Assembly: GCA_031281385.1 (NCBI GenBank)
Contig: JAITFL010000075.1
Span: 1 to 6,861 of the forward strand
Direction: 5' to 3'
Source of the DNA: Holophagales bacterium
GTDB lineage: Bacteria; Acidobacteriota; Holophagae; Holophagales; Holophagaceae
Length of the DNA stretch: 6,861 nt
A program made the translations under genes and the position numbers. The notes beneath the pieces are model-generated. The model was not told where the DNA came from. It did not search any database and worked only from the letters and a program-made list of their open reading frames with translations. Positions 1 through 6,161 of the stretch are shown here, piece after piece. Position 1 is the stretch's first letter. Each line of letters opens with the position of its first letter.

Positions 1-1686
1 CCCTATCCCCTTGATGTCCGTCAATTCTGTCTGTATCGTCTGTTTGGCCCTAAGGGATCTGTGGTAGGCGATGGCGAAGCGATGCGCCTCGTCCCTGATG
101 CGCTGCAATAGCTGAAGCACAGGGCTAGACTTGGGTATTCGCAGCGGTTCGCTTGTGTTGGGGCGATAGACCAGCTCTTCTTTTTTTGCCAGCGACGCCA
201 ATTCAAGCTCAACGCCCAGCTCTTTTATCGCCGCCTCTGCCGCGTGCAGTTGGCCCAAGCCGCCATCAACCAGCGCCAAGGATGGCATTTCGCCCCCTTC
301 TTCCCGCAGGCGCTTGTACCGCCTTGTCAACACTTCCGCCATGTTGCTAAAGTCATCGTTTTGCTCGTTGCTCAATTTGAAGCGCCTGTATCTGCCTTTA
401 TCTGGCAGACCGTCCGAAAAAACGACGCAACTGGCGACCACTTGGCGCCCCGCTGCATGGCTTATATCGAAGCACTCTATCCTAGACGGCAGGGCGGTCA
501 GGCCCAAAAATGCTTGGAGTCCTTTCAATAGGGCCTTGTTCAGCTCTTCGGGTTCAAATTTGCGCTCTAGGGCTAGGCGCGCATTTTCCTGGGCCATCAG
601 CAGCAGTTCTACTTTTTCGCCCTTTTTTGGCGTGCGTATCTTTGGGGTTCCGCCCCTTATGCCACCGAGCCACTCCCTAAGCAGTTCCTCGCCCTCTGGT
701 TCTGCCTCCACCAGTATGAGAGATGGCGGCGGCTCTTCCGAATAGACGCGCTGCAAAACTTGGGAAAGGACGCCGGGCGTCATGGACTCCGTGTCGGCCA
801 GCACATACTCTTTTCGGCCTATAATGCGGCCTTCCCTCAATAACAGCCTATGGATGCACAGACGGCCGTTCAGCGCTGCCGAACCGAATATGTCCTGATC
901 CTCTTGATCTTGTATAGCCGCCTTTTGGCGGTCGAACCAAGACTCTATCTGGCCCAGCGTGTCCCTGTACTCGGCAGCCTGTTCAAACGCTTCGGCATTT
1001 GAGGCATTCCACATGGCCTCTTCCAAACGGGACTTCAGCTCTTCCCTCTTGCCTTCCAGAAAGAGCTTGGCCTCCCTTACCTGCGCTCTATATTCCTCTG
1101 CGCCTATGGCACCTACGCAGGGCCCTGTGCAGCGGTGCAGCTGGTACTGCAAACAGGCTCTAGTTCTTTGGCCGTCTATCGCTAGATCGCAATCCCTTAG
1201 ATGGAAAAAACGCTTGACCAGTTCGACTCTTTTATAGGCAGTTGACGCAGGGAAAAATGGGCCGAAGTAAAGCGCCCCGTCCTTTGTTCTGCGGCGCGTG
1301 ACATAGATTTGGGGAAACTCGGCCTTCCAAGTGATCTTGACAAATGGGTAGCTTTTGTCGTCGCGCAAGATGATGTTGTATGGCGGCAGGTGTTCCTTGA
1401 TTAAGTTATTTTCGAGTACAAGGGCCTCCAGCTCGTTGGAACACACTATAAACTCCATGCTCCAAATCTGCGCCACCAGCCTTCGCGTCTTTGTGTCGAG
1501 GCTTTTGGACTGAAAGTATGACTTGACCCTGTTTTTAAGGTTCTTTGCCTTGCCAATGTACAGCAGCGTCCCGGCTTTGTCGCTGTACAGGTACACTCCA
1601 GGACTGGTGGGCAGTGTGGCCAGGGCCCTTGCAAGCTGGGGCGAGCGCGTTGCATTGTTCCGAGTTTTTTTGGGGGGCGATGCCAC
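1..1686 (-). CDS. uvrC: UvrC, excinuclease ABC subunit C (C-terminus cut by window edge)
   Basis: UvrC is the dual-incision nuclease of UvrABC nucleotide excision repair and acts in the cytoplasm on UvrB-marked lesions. The frame is open over 562 codons. In order I see: a GIY-YIG nuclease domain (GVY at residues 30-32, YIG at 43-45, catalytic-type Arg53, and the ALVLENNLIK segment); four cysteines at 166, 178, 186 and 190, the spacing expected for the UvrC Fe-S cluster; a UVR motif (about 231-244) that contacts UvrB; and the RNase H-like nuclease with FDISH (Asp407), VDGG (Asp474) and HRFAI (His535). The sequence stops at DIKGIG, the start of the helix-hairpin-helix, so roughly 40 residues are missing. 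No in-frame ATG lies before the GIY-YIG domain. I chose the GTG at 1684-1686 because GGGGTG (1695-1700) sits 8 nt upstream and the preceding stop codon is only 2 nt away. Codons 4-7 form a C6A7 homopolymer. Identification is very secure; the start is less so. Confidence 0.96.
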   Translation of the reverse strand, partial: MASPPKKTRNNATRSPQLARALATLPTSPGVYLYSDKAGTLLYIGKAKNLKNRVKSYFQSKSLDTKTRRLVAQIWSMEFIVCSNELEALVLENNLIKEHLPPYNIILRDDKSYPFVKITWKAEFPQIYVTRRRTKDGALYFGPFFPASTAYKRVELVKRFFHLRDCDLAIDGQRTRACLQYQLHRCTGPCVGAIGAEEYRAQVREAKLFLEGKREELKSRLEEAMWNASNAEAFEQAAEYRDTLGQIESWFDRQKAAIQDQEDQDIFGSAALNGRLCIHRLLLREGRIIGRKEYVLADTESMTPGVLSQVLQRVYSEEPPPSLILVEAEPEGEELLREWLGGIRGGTPKIRTPKKGEKVELLLMAQENARLALERKFEPEELNKALLKGLQAFLGLTALPSRIECFDISHAAGRQVVASCVVFSDGLPDKGRYRRFKLSNEQNDDFSNMAEVLTRRYKRLREEGGEMPSLALVDGGLGQLHAAEAAIKELGVELELASLAKKEELVYRPNTSEPLRIPKSSPVLQLLQRIRDEAHRFAIAYHRSLRAKQTIQTELTDIKGIG

Positions 1687-1688
1687 GG

Positions 1689-2345
1689 CTATAGCACCCC
1701 ACAGAAAGATACAATGACAGCCAAGGCCAGCGGCAGCGCTAATCCCACCACAACAAGGCCCCACGCCCTTTTGTGCGCCAAGTTGATGGCTATCCCGCCG
1801 CCGATTTTTTTAGGGGTCAATATTCTTGAATCTTCCCTGCAATAGCAAAAAATGCCAAACCATTTGCCGCCAGCCGCACTGTCCGCGCTTGAATGGCCCA
1901 TCGAAGACAAGTAGGGCAACTTTCTTATGGCGATGACCATGGCGGCGACAATGCTGGCAATAAAAAGCCCTAGGCCCACGACCACCCAAGCGCGCCCCCT
2001 GTCAATAGATGCCAAGAGGCCGAAAAAAATGGCCATCTCGCCGGTGGGGGTCAACCCCCTAATCGGCTCCAGCAACGAAATGGCCCCAATGGCCTCCTCT
2101 TTGGCAAAAACGGCAAGGCTGGCGCACATCCACCACAGCAGCCCCCAAGTGAAGCCCCCAATGACTATGGCCTCCCGCCAAAGGTTCAGTGGGGCCATGT
2201 ACCTGCCGCCCGCTGGCTGGGCCTTGAATGGAAGGGGCGGCGCCTCCCCAACTGTCGCCATGTACATAAACACCAGTGCTATGACAGCCAAAAAGGGCAG
2301 CTGATCCCAAGGCGAGAATAGTCGGGCAAAAATGTTTTTTGACAT
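1689..2345 (-). CDS. Multi-pass inner-membrane protein of unknown function
   Basis: I do not recognise this 218-residue protein. It is strongly hydrophobic, with likely membrane segments at about residues 16-32, 58-80, 119-140 and 195-214, and a shorter hydrophobic stretch at 103-114. Between the last two long segments lies a loop (141-194) that is rich in Ser, Gly and Lys and contains a Cys-Tyr-Cys. The N-terminus is short and basic (MSKNIFARLF), consistent with an uncleaved first membrane helix. The ATG is preceded directly by an in-frame TAG, so the ORF cannot extend upstream. Its ribosome-binding site is weak (an AAGAGG about 15 nt away). It lies 62 nt downstream of the outer-membrane protein gene and 2 nt upstream of uvrC, which suggests cotranscription and translational coupling with uvrC. 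I see no transporter, enzyme or sensor motif. The coding call rests on the hydrophobic pattern and tight gene packing. Confidence 0.8.
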   Translation of the reverse strand: MSKNIFARLFSPWDQLPFLAVIALVFMYMATVGEAPPLPFKAQPAGGRYMAPLNLWREAIVIGGFTWGLLWWMCASLAVFAKEEAIGAISLLEPIRGLTPTGEMAIFFGLLASIDRGRAWVVVGLGLFIASIVAAMVIAIRKLPYLSSMGHSSADSAAGGKWFGIFCYCREDSRILTPKKIGGGIAINLAHKRAWGLVVVGLALPLALAVIVSFCGVL

Positions 2346-2384
2346 CTATTGAATGATAGCCTCTTGCCGAATTGGCAGAAGCTG

Positions 2385-2408
2385 AAAAAACCGTGGCAGC
2401 GAGCCGCC
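2385..2408 (-). terminator. Possible weak intrinsic terminator or attenuator after the beta-barrel gene
   Basis: Read on the minus strand, a 5-bp stem GGCGG/CTGCC (one G-U pair, loop CTCG) at 2395-2408 overlaps the stop codon of the outer-membrane protein gene. ACGG and six T residues (2385-2390) follow. The stem is short and the T-run begins 4 nt after it, so it would at most reduce read-through into the membrane protein-uvrC pair. This call is tentative. Confidence 0.3.
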
Positions 2409-2989
2409 TAGTATCTCCACAAAAGAGAAAGGGAAACGGCTGGGGCAGTAAGAGTCATGCCCTTGAAGCCCGATGAAGAACCCACACCCGAATAAGACGC
2501 GTGCGTGTAGCGAAGTTCGGCCAAAAAATGCTCTAACATTGTATAGCCAACACCTAGGGAAAAATATAAAGTCCCTATGTTTTCCCTTGCCAAACCTGGG
2601 ACTGTAGGATCTGCCCACTCAAATGAAGAAAAGCCCAATCCAGCAATCCCGTATATGTTTGGATTGCTGAAAGCAATATTGTAGTCAACGCCGACTTTTA
2701 TGTCTTTCATTGTAATGGCTTCCTTGTAAGGAATCGGAAAACCGTTCCCATCGTTATCCATCCGGTACAGCGTGATGTCAATTCTGGGCATGAGCGCATG
2801 CCTTGGATAGAAATTCCAAAGACCGTGCAGGCCAAGGCCGAGGCCCGGGCGGTGGTTCAGAAAATCTTTTGACCCTACATCACCAACGGGCAGCGCAAAG
2901 GTCGCCTGTGCGCCGTACCTAAATTCCTGCGCCGAGACCGCCGAGGCGACGCAAGCGGCGAATAGCAGAGATGCAGCCATTTTTTTCAT
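2408..2989 (-). CDS. Small outer-membrane beta-barrel protein
   Basis: The 193-residue product starts with a typical Sec signal peptide: MKKM, a hydrophobic core of Ala, Leu and Val, and a cleavage site after VSA at about residue 20. The mature part alternates polar and hydrophobic residues in strand-like segments rich in Gly and aromatic residues (for example YGAQATFALPVG, GIAGLGFSSF, LYFSLGVGYTML, FLAELRYTHAS). It ends with the strand SLSLLWRY, the C-terminal aromatic signature used for barrel assembly. Size and pattern fit an eight-stranded barrel of the OmpA/OmpX-like 'outer membrane beta-barrel' superfamily, but the exact family and role cannot be read from the sequence. It has no OmpA peptidoglycan-binding domain. 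AAGGA (2996-3000) lies 6 nt before the ATG. It is the first gene of the leftward group and diverges from the hydrolase gene across a 148-nt spacer. Confidence 0.88.
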   Translation of the reverse strand: MKKMAASLLFAACVASAVSAQEFRYGAQATFALPVGDVGSKDFLNHRPGLGLGLHGLWNFYPRHALMPRIDITLYRMDNDGNGFPIPYKEAITMKDIKVGVDYNIAFSNPNIYGIAGLGFSSFEWADPTVPGLARENIGTLYFSLGVGYTMLEHFLAELRYTHASYSGVGSSSGFKGMTLTAPAVSLSLLWRY

Positions 2990-3062
2990 TTTCCGTCCTT
3001 TATTTGCCAGCCTTGCTGGGCAGAGCCGACTTTAAGTTTACACCATCCGAAGCGGCAGTCTC

Positions 3063-3110
3063 ATTCCAATTCTGAATAGAATCAATGCTGATTCTATTTA
3101 GAATTGGAAT
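3063..3110. repeat. Large near-perfect inverted repeat in the divergent promoter region
   Basis: Arms at 3063-3084 and 3089-3110 are 22 nt each and are separated by ATGC. The arms match at 21 of 22 positions. The single exception pairs G3074 with T3099, which would be a G-U pair in RNA. No T-run follows, so this is not a standard terminator. It may be a two-fold operator or a 5' leader hairpin for the rightward group. Confidence 0.9.
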
Positions 3111-3112
3111 CC

Positions 3113-3118
3113 TATACA
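3113..3118 (+). promoter_or_regulatory. Possible -10 element for the rightward gene group
   Basis: TATACA lies 20 nt before the first ATG of the rightward group, immediately after the right arm of the inverted repeat. At a 17-nt spacing the -35 region would fall inside that arm (around 3090-3095), where no good TTGACA match is seen. The promoter is therefore weak or activator-dependent, if real. Confidence 0.3.
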
Positions 3119-3137
3119 CTAATTAAAGGAGTGAAAA

Positions 3138-3758
3138 ATGCTGGACTTTGAAATCTTGGAGGTCGGCCAACTTGGGTGCAACTGCGCCATACTGTGGGAC
3201 GCGTCGGAAAAAGCGGCAGTGGTGGTTGACCCTGGGGACGAGGCTGAACGGATTTCCAAGGCGGTTGACAAGCAGGGCGTCTCCGTCAAGGCTATATTAT
3301 TGACACACGCTCATTTTGACCACGTTGGCGCAGCCGCCGCGCTTCAAGAGCTTTGGGATTGCCCTGTGCTGTTGCATCCATTGGACATGCCGCTGCTCGA
3401 ACACATAGACGAACAGACGTCTTATTTCAGGTTTCCATCAATCAAGAAGCCCGTTGCGTCTGCTTTTGGCGATGAACTGCCTCTGGGCCTTGAACTCATG
3501 CACACACCCGGGCACTCGCCAGGCTCATGCAGCTTTTCGACAAAAACGACAAAAGGAGCGACCGTGCTTTCTGGCGACACACTGTTTGCAAGGGGAGTTG
3601 GCCGAACAGATTTGCTTGGCGGCGATTTTCATTCGCTGGAAAATAGCATCCGCACGAAACTTTATACGCTGCCCCCCGAAACCATTGTCATCCCGGGCCA
3701 CGGGCCAAAAACTACCATTGAGGCAGAGCGGCGCGGCAACCCGCATGTGCGAGGTTGA
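3138..3758 (+). CDS. Metallo-beta-lactamase-fold hydrolase, glyoxalase II-like
   Basis: This 206-residue protein belongs to the glyoxalase II-like branch of the metallo-beta-lactamase fold, soluble enzymes that hydrolyse thioesters such as acyl-glutathione or other small-thiol adducts. The dinuclear metal site is complete: THAHFDH at residues 56-62 (His57, His59, Asp61, His62), TPGH (His126), SGD (Asp147) and PGHG (His188). It also has the typical DPGD turn (31-34), the GVGRTDL segment (153-159), and an ending in ERRGNPHVRG that resembles the family's ERR.NP tail. At about 206 residues it matches the short bacterial 'MBL fold metallo-hydrolase' forms, which lack the helical glutathione-binding domain of classical GloB, so the substrate is uncertain. 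AAGGAG (3126-3131) sits 6 nt before the ATG. It is the first gene of the rightward group; the next gene starts 7 nt after its stop. Confidence 0.93.
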   Translation: MLDFEILEVGQLGCNCAILWDASEKAAVVVDPGDEAERISKAVDKQGVSVKAILLTHAHFDHVGAAAALQELWDCPVLLHPLDMPLLEHIDEQTSYFRFPSIKKPVASAFGDELPLGLELMHTPGHSPGSCSFSTKTTKGATVLSGDTLFARGVGRTDLLGGDFHSLENSIRTKLYTLPPETIVIPGHGPKTTIEAERRGNPHVRG

Positions 3759-3765
3759 CACGCAG

Positions 3766-4698
3766 ATGGCCGCGATGGGGATCAAAAAAACGGGGATGGC
3801 TACAAATACTTTTGCGAAAACGTACGCCCTCTTGGCTTGGTCGGCGCTGCTCTTCGCCCTGCCCTTTGGTGTTTTTTCGCCCAACTTGTCGGGCCAGGAT
3901 GCAGGCCAAATGTTCCCGCAGAAAAGCCCCAAGGCAAGCGTCAGCCAAGTGGTTGGCACTTGCACCGTCACCATCGAATACCACCGCCCCCGCGTCAGGA
4001 ACCGCGTCATTTGGGGTGAATTGGTACCCTTCGGCGAAGTCTGGAGGACTGGCGCCAACGAGGCCACAACCATCGCATTCTCCCATCCCGTCAAAGTAGC
4101 CGGAACTCCTGTACCTGCAGGGAAATACGCTCTATTCACTATCCCAGGCCGGGACAGGTGGACCGTGATACTCAACAAAAGGCACCAGCAGATGGGCTCG
4201 TTTGAATATAGCCCTCTCGAAGACTTGCTGCGCTTTGACGTGCGCCCGATAGCCACATCGTACACAGAATACTTGAGCTTTGAAATTTACCCGGCCGATG
4301 ACTCCAGCGCTTATGTAGATTTGGACTGGGAGAAGCTGCGAATCTACTTTCTCGTTGAAGTTGACCTTGATAAAGCTATCGAAGCTCGTATGAACGAAAT
4401 CCTTGCTGGCGCCAAGAAACAGGATTGGCGTTCGCGCTGCGAAGCGGCCCAGTATCTTCTCGATTCCGAAAAGGACATGCCAAGGGCCATGAAACTGATC
4501 GAAGAATCCATCAAAATCCGCAAAACACCGCAAAACCTCTATGTCAAGGCGCAAATATTGAGGTGGGCAGGCAGCGCGGCCGAGGCGGCAAAAATCCTTG
4601 ACCAAGCCATCGAATTGGCAAAGACTCAAAATGCCCCAGCCGCTGTCGCCAAGCCCATGGAGATCACACGCGCACAATGGCTGGGCCAAAGGAGATAA
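3766..4698 (+). CDS. Exported DUF2911 protein with TPR-like C-terminal helices
   Basis: The 310-residue product has a basic start, a hydrophobic segment (about residues 20-37) and a small-residue region that could be cleaved near SGQ (42-44), so it is probably exported. Residues about 53-200 match DUF2911, a family of unknown function common in Bacteroidota and Acidobacteriota. Hallmarks are SPKASVSQ (54-61), IEYHRPRVRNRVIWG (70-84), VPFGEVWRTGANEATT (87-102), PAGKYALFTIPG (117-128) and the DLDWEKLRI strand (185-193). Residues about 203-310 are helical and resemble paired TPR helices (RAMKLIEESIKI, AAKILDQAIELA). The frame also stays open upstream inside the hydrolase gene, so I chose the ATG at 3766, which has GAGG (3751-3754) at a usable distance. 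ATGs at 3745, 3775 and 3796 are alternatives; 3796 also leaves an intact signal segment. The last codons, AGG AGA, double as the ribosome-binding site of queE. Confidence 0.88.
   Translation: MAAMGIKKTGMATNTFAKTYALLAWSALLFALPFGVFSPNLSGQDAGQMFPQKSPKASVSQVVGTCTVTIEYHRPRVRNRVIWGELVPFGEVWRTGANEATTIAFSHPVKVAGTPVPAGKYALFTIPGRDRWTVILNKRHQQMGSFEYSPLEDLLRFDVRPIATSYTEYLSFEIYPADDSSAYVDLDWEKLRIYFLVEVDLDKAIEARMNEILAGAKKQDWRSRCEAAQYLLDSEKDMPRAMKLIEESIKIRKTPQNLYVKAQILRWAGSAAEAAKILDQAIELAKTQNAPAAVAKPMEITRAQWLGQRR
4690..4695 (+). promoter_or_regulatory. Ribosome-binding site that fixes the CTG start of queE
   Basis: AGGAGA is a strong Shine-Dalgarno match lying within the last two sense codons (Arg-Arg) of the DUF2911 gene. 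It is followed by its TAA stop and then, after 6 nt from the end of the motif, the CTG at 4702. No ATG, GTG or TTG lies in frame between the TAA and the first conserved QueE residues, so this site supports CTG as the start. Confidence 0.75.
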
Positions 4699-4701
4699 AC
4701 T

Positions 4702-5310
4702 CTGTACCAGATCAAGGAAATATTTTATTCACTGCAAGGGGAAGGCCACCACGTTGGCCGGCCGGCTATTTTTATCAGGTTCTCCGGATGCAACATGGGC
4801 CTCGGCAACGGCGGGCCATGCCCATTCTGCGACACAGATTTCATGGGGACAGACGGCCCATTGGGAGGATGCTACGACGCCGATGATCTGGCCGACGCGG
4901 CCCTGTCTCTCTGGCCCGGCCGCGAGCGCCCATTCATCGTCTGCACCGGAGGCGAGCCGATGATGCAACTAAGCGAGAACTTGGTGGCAGAGATGAGTGC
5001 CAGGGGCTGCGAAATTGCTGTTGAAACCAATGGCTCCGTGCCAGTGGCCCAAGGCATAGACTGGATATCCGTCAGCCCCAAGCCCTGGGCCGAACTGCGG
5101 CAGCAATCTGGACACGAGCTAAAACTGCTTTTTCCGCTAGAGGGCATGGATCCCATCCAATTCGAGGGCCTCGACTTTCAACACCATTACTTGCAGCCTA
5201 TAGACAGAGGCGCATTGTGGGAGGCCACCGCCAAGGCCATAGGATACTGCCTGGCCCACCCGAAATGGAAACTATCCTTGCAGACGCACAAACTGGCGGG
5301 GTTCAAGTGA
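4702..5310 (+). CDS. queE: QueE, 7-carboxy-7-deazaguanine synthase (radical SAM), CTG start
   Basis: QueE is a radical SAM enzyme that contracts 6-carboxytetrahydropterin to 7-carboxy-7-deazaguanine, a step toward preQ0, queuosine and other deazapurines. Translated from CTG 4702, the 202-residue protein begins MYQIKEIFYSLQGEG, the family's usual N-terminus, followed by AIFIRFSGC (22-30). The [4Fe-4S] cysteines are Cys30, Cys40 and Cys43 (CX9CX2C), with CDTDF after them; Thr45 corresponds to the Mg2+-contacting Thr. Further hallmarks are TGGEP (82-86, SAM binding), ETNGS, SVSPKPW and the C-terminal LSLQTHKLAGFK. Starting at the first internal ATG (4795) would remove Cys30 and the substrate region, so that start is wrong. 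In-frame TAA (4696-4698) lies directly upstream, leaving CTG as the only credible start. No queC, queD or queF is in the window. It follows the DUF2911 gene by 3 nt, indicating translational coupling. Confidence 0.95.
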   Translation: MYQIKEIFYSLQGEGHHVGRPAIFIRFSGCNMGLGNGGPCPFCDTDFMGTDGPLGGCYDADDLADAALSLWPGRERPFIVCTGGEPMMQLSENLVAEMSARGCEIAVETNGSVPVAQGIDWISVSPKPWAELRQQSGHELKLLFPLEGMDPIQFEGLDFQHHYLQPIDRGALWEATAKAIGYCLAHPKWKLSLQTHKLAGFK

Positions 5311-5377
5311 CAATTGCCAATTTGCTAAACGGAGCATCGCAGTCCAAAAATGCCCGGGGTTTGCCTAGAGGGGAAAA

Positions 5378-6058
5378 ATGACCAAGCCTACCCAGTGGCA
5401 AGCGGCCTGCAAAAGTGAGCTTCAAAACTTCACTCGCCAAGACGCGCTGCGCTTTTGGGGCGCCTGGCACATGGAGGGGGATGCAAAGGCCCCACCATTC
5501 GACTACCGTTTTGAGCACACGCTGGCAGTCGTTAAACTGGGCGAATGGCTGGGCCCGCAAGTCGGCGCAGACATGGACGTGCTTTTGTGCGCCGCATGGC
5601 TCCACGATTGCAGGAAGATGCTGGGTTCTGGAAAAAACAAGATGGGAAAAGACAGCCACGCCCTCGACGCTGCAGAAGCAGTCGCAGGGATTTTGGAATG
5701 CACCGATTTTCCGCCGCACAAAATCCCCGCCGTGCGCCACGCCATCTTGAACCACGTCGGCCTGAGCCTAGACAAACCCCTAGACCCCTTGGAAACTGCC
5801 TGTCTGTGGGACATTGACAAATTGAGCAAGCTGGGGGCTACCAGCTTGGTACACTTTCTCTGCATTAATCCTGGCTTCCAAGAGGCCACCACATCAAAAG
5901 CACTCGAAATGGGGAAGGAGTGGCTGAACACGGCCCAAAGGATTGCCTCCAGCATGAACACGGCCCCGGCAAAGGCCGAGGCTGCGACCCGCCTAGAATT
6001 TTTGCGCTCATTTTACGGGCGGCTTAAGTTCGAGTGGGAGGGGCCTGAAATGAAATAA
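5378..6058 (+). CDS. HD-domain metal-dependent phosphohydrolase
   Basis: The 226-residue protein carries an HD superfamily domain, metal-dependent phosphohydrolases often acting on nucleotides. Metal-ligand candidates appear in the expected order: His47 (RFEHTLAVV), His76-Asp77 (AAWLHDCRK), His94 (KDSHALDAAE), His126 (ILNHVG) and Asp145/Asp147 (CLWDIDKLSKLGA). The DIDKL segment resembles the D-DKLD element of YedJ-type HD proteins. The first 40 residues and the last 50 or so (KALEMGKEWLNTA to the end) look helical and show no added domain, so this is a stand-alone enzyme. The substrate is unknown. GAGGGG sits about 4 nt before the ATG. The gene follows queE after 67 nt without a visible terminator and may be cotranscribed, but its position does not prove a role in deazaguanine metabolism. 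Confidence 0.9.
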   Translation: MTKPTQWQAACKSELQNFTRQDALRFWGAWHMEGDAKAPPFDYRFEHTLAVVKLGEWLGPQVGADMDVLLCAAWLHDCRKMLGSGKNKMGKDSHALDAAEAVAGILECTDFPPHKIPAVRHAILNHVGLSLDKPLDPLETACLWDIDKLSKLGATSLVHFLCINPGFQEATTSKALEMGKEWLNTAQRIASSMNTAPAKAEAATRLEFLRSFYGRLKFEWEGPEMK

Positions 6059-6161
6059 TTTGAACCAGCCGCGAGCAACGCAATCAAAAAGTTGCAAAAA
6101 AAGCCTTTGTCAATCAAAATTGGAATAACCCAAAGCAACCAGCAAGAGGGGAGCCAATTAA

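Noticed and set aside
314..745. Plus-strand Ser-rich ORF opposite uvrC
   Set aside because: The minus strand encodes the conserved UvrC nuclease region here; the serine richness is the usual antisense artefact.
2346..2618. Minus-strand ORF of 90 codons ending directly before the membrane-protein ATG
   Set aside because: Most of it overlaps the 3' part of the beta-barrel gene in another frame, and it has no ribosome-binding site or recognisable features.
3007..3019. Small CCAGC-CTT-GCTGG hairpin just upstream of the beta-barrel gene
   Set aside because: A 5-bp stem is within chance expectation and there is no conserved leader context to support a regulatory role.
3525..4265. Long minus-strand ORF of 246 codons opposite the hydrolase/DUF2911 junction
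   Set aside because: It is antisense to two genes with clear family motifs, and its translation shows no coherent domain or signal.
4132..4689. Minus-strand ORF of 185 codons opposite the DUF2911 gene
   Set aside because: It is a shadow of a well-supported coding frame, and its translation has no family features.
6075..6102. GCAAC/GTTGC inverted repeat followed by A residues after the HD gene, considered as a terminator
   Set aside because: The stem is only 5 bp with an 11-nt loop, and on the plus strand it is followed by A rather than T residues.
6118..6126. AATTGGAAT also present in the right arm of the large inverted repeat
   Set aside because: A single shared 9-mer in AT-rich spacer DNA without a matching second arm is too weak to call a second operator.
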